Shown here piece after piece: positions 6,001-8,454 of a DNA stretch of 8,454 bases (positions are counted from its first letter, which is position 1; the number at the start of each line of letters is the position of its first letter). The stretch spans positions 1 through 8,454 of the forward strand of contig JAOTVO010000103.1 of assembly GCA_029863355.1 (NCBI GenBank), written 5' to 3'. The notes beneath the pieces are model-generated. The model was not told the origin of the DNA, did not search any database, and was given only the letters and a program-made list of their open reading frames with translations. A program made the position numbers and the translations under genes. The stretch is from Candidatus Krumholzibacteriia bacterium (GTDB taxonomy: Bacteria > Krumholzibacteriota > Krumholzibacteria > WVZY01 > JAKEHA01).

Positions 6001-7323
6001 CTAAGTCGTGGTTTGCCCGCGGCCGAACGAATCGTACACCAGTCCCAGCGCGCGCATCCGTTCCGGTTTGTACACGTTGCGGCAGTCGACGAAGACACGC
6101 CCCTTCATCAGCCGCAGCAGGCGGTCGAAATCCAGCTCGCGAAACTCGTTCCACTCCGTCATGAGCACCACGGCGTCGCAGGACTCGGCGGCGTCGTAGG
6201 CGTTCTTGCAGTACTCGACCTTGGCGCCGCTCGCGGTGCGCCGGAAGTTATCCATGGCGATGGGGTCGTAGGTTTTGATCTGGGCGCCGGCGGCGAGCAG
6301 TCGCTCGACCAGGGCGAGCGAGGGCGCTTCGCGCAGGTCGTCCGTGTTGGGCTTGAAGGCCAGGCCGAGGAGTGCGACGGTCTTGCCCTGGACGCTGCCC
6401 GTCGCCGCGGCGAGCTTGGCGAAGGCGCGATCCACCTGGGCGGCGTTTATGGCGTGCGCCGCGCGCACCAGCGCCGCGTCGTATCCGTGCTCCGACGCCG
6501 TGTGCAGCAGCGAGGAGACGTCCTTGGGCAGACAGGAGCCGCCGTAGCCGATGCCGGCGTGCAGGAACTTGGCGCCGATGCGGCCGTCCAGCCCCATGCC
6601 CCGTGCCACGTCGTCCACGTTGGCGCCCACGCGCTCGCAGATCACCGCGATCTCGTTGATGAACGAGATCTTGGCGGCCAGAAACGCGTTGCTCGCGTAC
6701 TTGATCATCTCCGCCGTCTCCAGGTTGGTGGACACGATCGGCGTCTCCAACAGGTAGAGGGGGCGGTAGATGCGGCGCATCATCTCGCGCGCGCGCTCCG
6801 ACTCGGCGCCGATCACCACGCGGTTGGGCCGCATGAAGTCCTCGATGGCCGAGCCCTCGCGCAGGAACTCCGGGTTGGAGACGACGTCGAACTCCACCCC
6901 CGCGCTCGCCGCCGCGGCGATGATCTCGCCGATGCGGCGGGCGGTTCCCACCGGCGCGGTGCTCTTCTGCACGATCACCGTGTAGCCGGAGAGGTGACGC
7001 GCCAGCGACTCCGCCGCACTGGTCACGTAGGACAGGTCGGTGCTCCCGTCGGGCAGGGACGGCGTACCCACGGCGATGAACGCCACCTCCGTCGCAGCCA
7101 CGTTCTCGGCCAGCGCGGTGCTGAAATCCAGGCGCGCGGCGTCGACGTTGCGCGCGACCACGTCTTTGAGCCCGGGCTCGTAGATCGGCATCTCGCCCTT
7201 GCACAGCTGCGACACGCGGGCGGCGTCGATGTCCACGCAGGTCACCCGGTGGCCGAAGTCCGCCAGGCACGCGCCGGAAACCAGGCCCACGTAGCCGGTG
7301 CCGATGACGCAAATCTTGCTCAC
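6001..7323 (-). CDS. ugd: UDP-glucose 6-dehydrogenase
   Basis: A 440-residue cytosolic enzyme predicted to oxidise UDP-glucose twice with NAD+ to UDP-glucuronate, a precursor of acidic polysaccharides. The N-terminal NAD domain starts GTGYVGL (8-14) with acidic Asp31/Asp33 at the end of strand 2, then VGTPSLPDG (85-93) and KSTAPVGT (120-127). The segment SNPEFLREGSAIEDF (149-163) supplies the family's paired glutamates (152, 156), and Lys208 and Asn212 lie in IKYASNAF. The catalytic cysteine is Cys264 in GYGGSCLPKD (259-268), with Asp268. The C-terminal UDP-binding domain has LGLAFKPNTDDLREAPS (319-335). The SCLPKD motif favours UDP-glucose over UDP-ManNAc dehydrogenase (WecC), even though wecB is nearby. 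The GTG start follows GGAGGA by 4 nt and overlaps the rmd stop by 4 bp. A 126-bp gap follows the TAG stop. Full length, nothing missing. Confidence 0.95.
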   Translation of the reverse strand: MSKICVIGTGYVGLVSGACLADFGHRVTCVDIDAARVSQLCKGEMPIYEPGLKDVVARNVDAARLDFSTALAENVAATEVAFIAVGTPSLPDGSTDLSYVTSAAESLARHLSGYTVIVQKSTAPVGTARRIGEIIAAAASAGVEFDVVSNPEFLREGSAIEDFMRPNRVVIGAESERAREMMRRIYRPLYLLETPIVSTNLETAEMIKYASNAFLAAKISFINEIAVICERVGANVDDVARGMGLDGRIGAKFLHAGIGYGGSCLPKDVSSLLHTASEHGYDAALVRAAHAINAAQVDRAFAKLAAATGSVQGKTVALLGLAFKPNTDDLREAPSLALVERLLAAGAQIKTYDPIAMDNFRRTASGAKVEYCKNAYDAAESCDAVVLMTEWNEFRELDFDRLLRLMKGRVFVDCRNVYKPERMRALGLVYDSFGRGQTTT

Positions 7324-8300
7324 TTTGTCCTCCGTCTTTCAGCGCCGGCGCCGGGCTCGGCGGCCAGGCGCTCGCGCCAGTCGTCCAGGAGCGCGCGCAG
7401 CGTCTCGTCGATCGTGACCGTCGGCTCCCAGCCGGTGTGGTCGGTGAGCTTGCCCGCGCTCCCGCGCAGCTCCGGCATGTCCACCGGGCGCAGGCGGGCG
7501 GGGTCCAGGCGCACGTCCACCTTTACGTCGGCCAGCGCGCGCAGGCGCTCGAGCAGATTGCCGATGCGGTGCGCCGTACCCGAGCAGACATTGTACGTCT
7601 CCCCCGCGCTCCCCTTCTCCAGCAGCCGCTCGTAGGCGGCGCAGACGTCGCGCACGTCGAGGAAGTCGCGGCGCACGTCCAGATTGCCCACGTGCAACGT
7701 CGCTTCGCGCCGTCCCATCTGGATCTCCACCAGCTGACGGGCGAAGCTGGAGAGGACGAACGTGTCGCTCTGCCCCGGGCCGGTGTGGTTGAAGCTGCGC
7801 GTCATCACGACGTCCACCCCGTAGAGCGTCGCGAAGGCGCGGCAGCACTGGTTCTGGATCGATTTCGAGAGCGCGTAGGGGCTGCGCGGGTCCACCGGCG
7901 CGCTCTCCGAGATGGGCAGGTGCTCCGGCGCCACCACGCCGTACTCCTCGGCGGAGCCCACCATCAGCGCGCGGCAGCGGCGAGGGGTGCGCCTCAGGTG
8001 TTCGAGAATGTGGAGCGCGGGCAGCGTGTTGCCCACCAGCGTCGCGAACGGATCGTCGAAGGACTCGCGCACGCTCGACAGCGCGGCCAGGTGCACGATG
8101 GCGTCCGGCGCGCATTCCTCCAGCAGGCGACCGACCGCGCCGCCGTCGGTGATGTCGGCCACGCGGCGCTCCCGCCCCGTGAAGTCGTCCTCGCCGCTCG
8201 AGCGGTCCACTCCCCATACCTCGTGTCCCGCCGCCGCCAGCCGTGCGACCAGCGTGCGCCCCACGAAGCCGCCGCATCCGGTTACCAGCAACCGCGCCAA
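7320..8300 (-). CDS. rmd: GDP-6-deoxy-D-mannose reductase-like SDR (Rmd family)
   Basis: A 326-residue cytosolic extended SDR, predicted to reduce the 4-keto group of GDP-4-keto-6-deoxy-D-mannose to give GDP-D-rhamnose or a related GDP-6-deoxyhexose. The N-terminal Rossmann fold has the glycine motif GCGGFVG (8-14), Asp32 at the end of the second strand and HLAALSS (70-76). The active site has Ser116 (VGSAEEYG) and the YxxxK pair Tyr142/Lys146 (SPYALSK). The C-terminal half carries hallmarks I recall from Rmd: SFNHTGPGQSDTFV (169-182), RRDFLDVRDV (210-219), YNVCSG (236-241) and a TGW-containing tail. Length fits the family (about 300-330). The start is TTG, supported by GGAGGAG about 10 nt upstream and by the glycine motif beginning at residue 8. 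Its stop overlaps the ugd start (GTGA), implying translational coupling. GDP-mannose 4,6-dehydratase or another 4-ketoreductase/epimerase activity is the main alternative. Confidence 0.82.
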   Translation of the reverse strand: MARLLVTGCGGFVGRTLVARLAAAGHEVWGVDRSSGEDDFTGRERRVADITDGGAVGRLLEECAPDAIVHLAALSSVRESFDDPFATLVGNTLPALHILEHLRRTPRRCRALMVGSAEEYGVVAPEHLPISESAPVDPRSPYALSKSIQNQCCRAFATLYGVDVVMTRSFNHTGPGQSDTFVLSSFARQLVEIQMGRREATLHVGNLDVRRDFLDVRDVCAAYERLLEKGSAGETYNVCSGTAHRIGNLLERLRALADVKVDVRLDPARLRPVDMPELRGSAGKLTDHTGWEPTVTIDETLRALLDDWRERLAAEPGAGAERRRTK

Positions 8301-8303
8301 CGC

Positions 8304-8454
8304 CTACCGGCTCCTCCAGTAGTCGACAATGTCCCGCAGCGTCTGGTCGAAGGGAATCTCCATGCGCCACCCCGTGTCGGCGCGGAACTTCGTGCAGTCC
8401 CCCACCAGGACCGGCACGTCCGACGGGCGCAGGCGGCTCTTGTCCACCTCGACG
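8304..8454 (-). CDS. SDR-family nucleotide-sugar dehydratase/epimerase, C-terminal fragment (Gmd/Rmd-like)
   Basis: Only the last 49 residues and the TAG stop are in the window; the gene begins beyond the right edge. The visible tail contains RLRPSDVPVLVGD followed by TGWRMEIPFDQTLRDIVDYW. This is the usual C-terminal substrate-domain ending of extended short-chain dehydrogenases acting on nucleotide sugars: an RP.D.P.L.GD segment, then TGW and an amphipathic TLR..DYWR helix. It closely resembles the tail of the next gene (residues about 263-311), so the two look like tandem paralogues. In gmd-rmd pairs the upstream gene is GDP-mannose 4,6-dehydratase, which would feed GDP-4-keto-6-deoxymannose to the downstream reductase; that role is inferred from context, and the NAD-binding half is not visible. 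Its stop is 3 bp before the TTG start of the next gene, so they are probably co-transcribed. Other sugar-nucleotide SDRs with the same tail cannot be excluded. Confidence 0.75.
   Translation of the reverse strand, partial: VEVDKSRLRPSDVPVLVGDCTKFRADTGWRMEIPFDQTLRDIVDYWRSR

Noticed and set aside
5293..7635. A 780-codon open frame on the plus strand, opposite rfbB, the RmlC-like gene, ugd and rmd
   Set aside because: Its composition (His, Asp, Arg, Gly, Val, Gln rich, no recognisable domain) is what antisense frames of GC-rich genes look like. The opposite strand carries four well-supported enzymes with intact motifs, and there is no good ribosome site for it.
1..8454. CRISPR arrays, insertion sequences, tRNA/rRNA genes, attachment sites
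   Set aside because: I saw no spaced direct repeats, transposase-like frames, tRNA-like cloverleaf sequence or rRNA signatures; coding genes on the minus strand fill nearly all of the window.

Overview
The window is one strongly GC-rich stretch (about two thirds G+C by eye) of a bacterial chromosome. Every supported gene is read from the minus strand, so the genes run from high to low coordinates. Gene content (wecB/ugd/rfbB/rmd-type sugar-nucleotide enzymes, a Wzx-like flippase and a WecA-type initiating transferase) is that of a surface polysaccharide (O-antigen, capsule or exopolysaccharide) locus, most likely of a Gram-negative or other GC-rich environmental bacterium. The sequence alone does not let me assign a phylum. 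Several genes use TTG or GTG starts and most have purine-rich Shine-Dalgarno sites.

Layout in transcription order: (1) 8454-8304, C-terminal end of an SDR nucleotide-sugar dehydratase/epimerase; (2) 8300-7320, Rmd-like GDP-6-deoxy-D-mannose reductase; (3) 7323-6001, UDP-glucose 6-dehydrogenase (ugd), overlapping rmd by 4 bp; (4) a 126-bp gap; (5) 5874-5413, a short RmlC-like cupin epimerase; (6) 5420-4377, dTDP-glucose 4,6-dehydratase (rfbB), overlapping the epimerase by 8 bp; (7) 4372-3260, non-hydrolysing UDP-GlcNAc 2-epimerase (wecB); (8) 3243-1738, a MOP-superfamily flippase (Wzx); (9) a 91-bp gap with a good sigma-70-type promoter; (10) 1646-510, WecA-family polyprenyl-phosphate sugar-1-phosphate transferase; (11) a 76-bp gap with a second sigma-70-type promoter and a nested inverted repeat; (12) 433-1, the N-terminal part of a divergent HemC-like (porphobilinogen deaminase-fold) protein that leaves the window.

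How they work together: the enzymes make GDP-, UDP- and dTDP-linked sugars (a GDP-6-deoxyhexose, UDP-glucuronate, UDP-ManNAc and a dTDP-6-deoxy sugar). WecA would load the first sugar phosphate onto undecaprenyl phosphate, and the flippase would move the finished lipid-linked repeat unit across the inner membrane. No elongating glycosyltransferase, polymerase, rmlA or rmlD lies in the window, so the cluster must continue elsewhere.

The most unusual item is the HemC-like gene at the left edge. Its fold homology is clear, but the residues that in true porphobilinogen deaminases hold the dipyrromethane cofactor and perform catalysis (an Arg near the N-terminus and the Lys-Asp pair of the HS-x-KD-x-P motif) are replaced. 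Its initiation region lies within a two-tier inverted repeat just downstream of its own candidate promoter.
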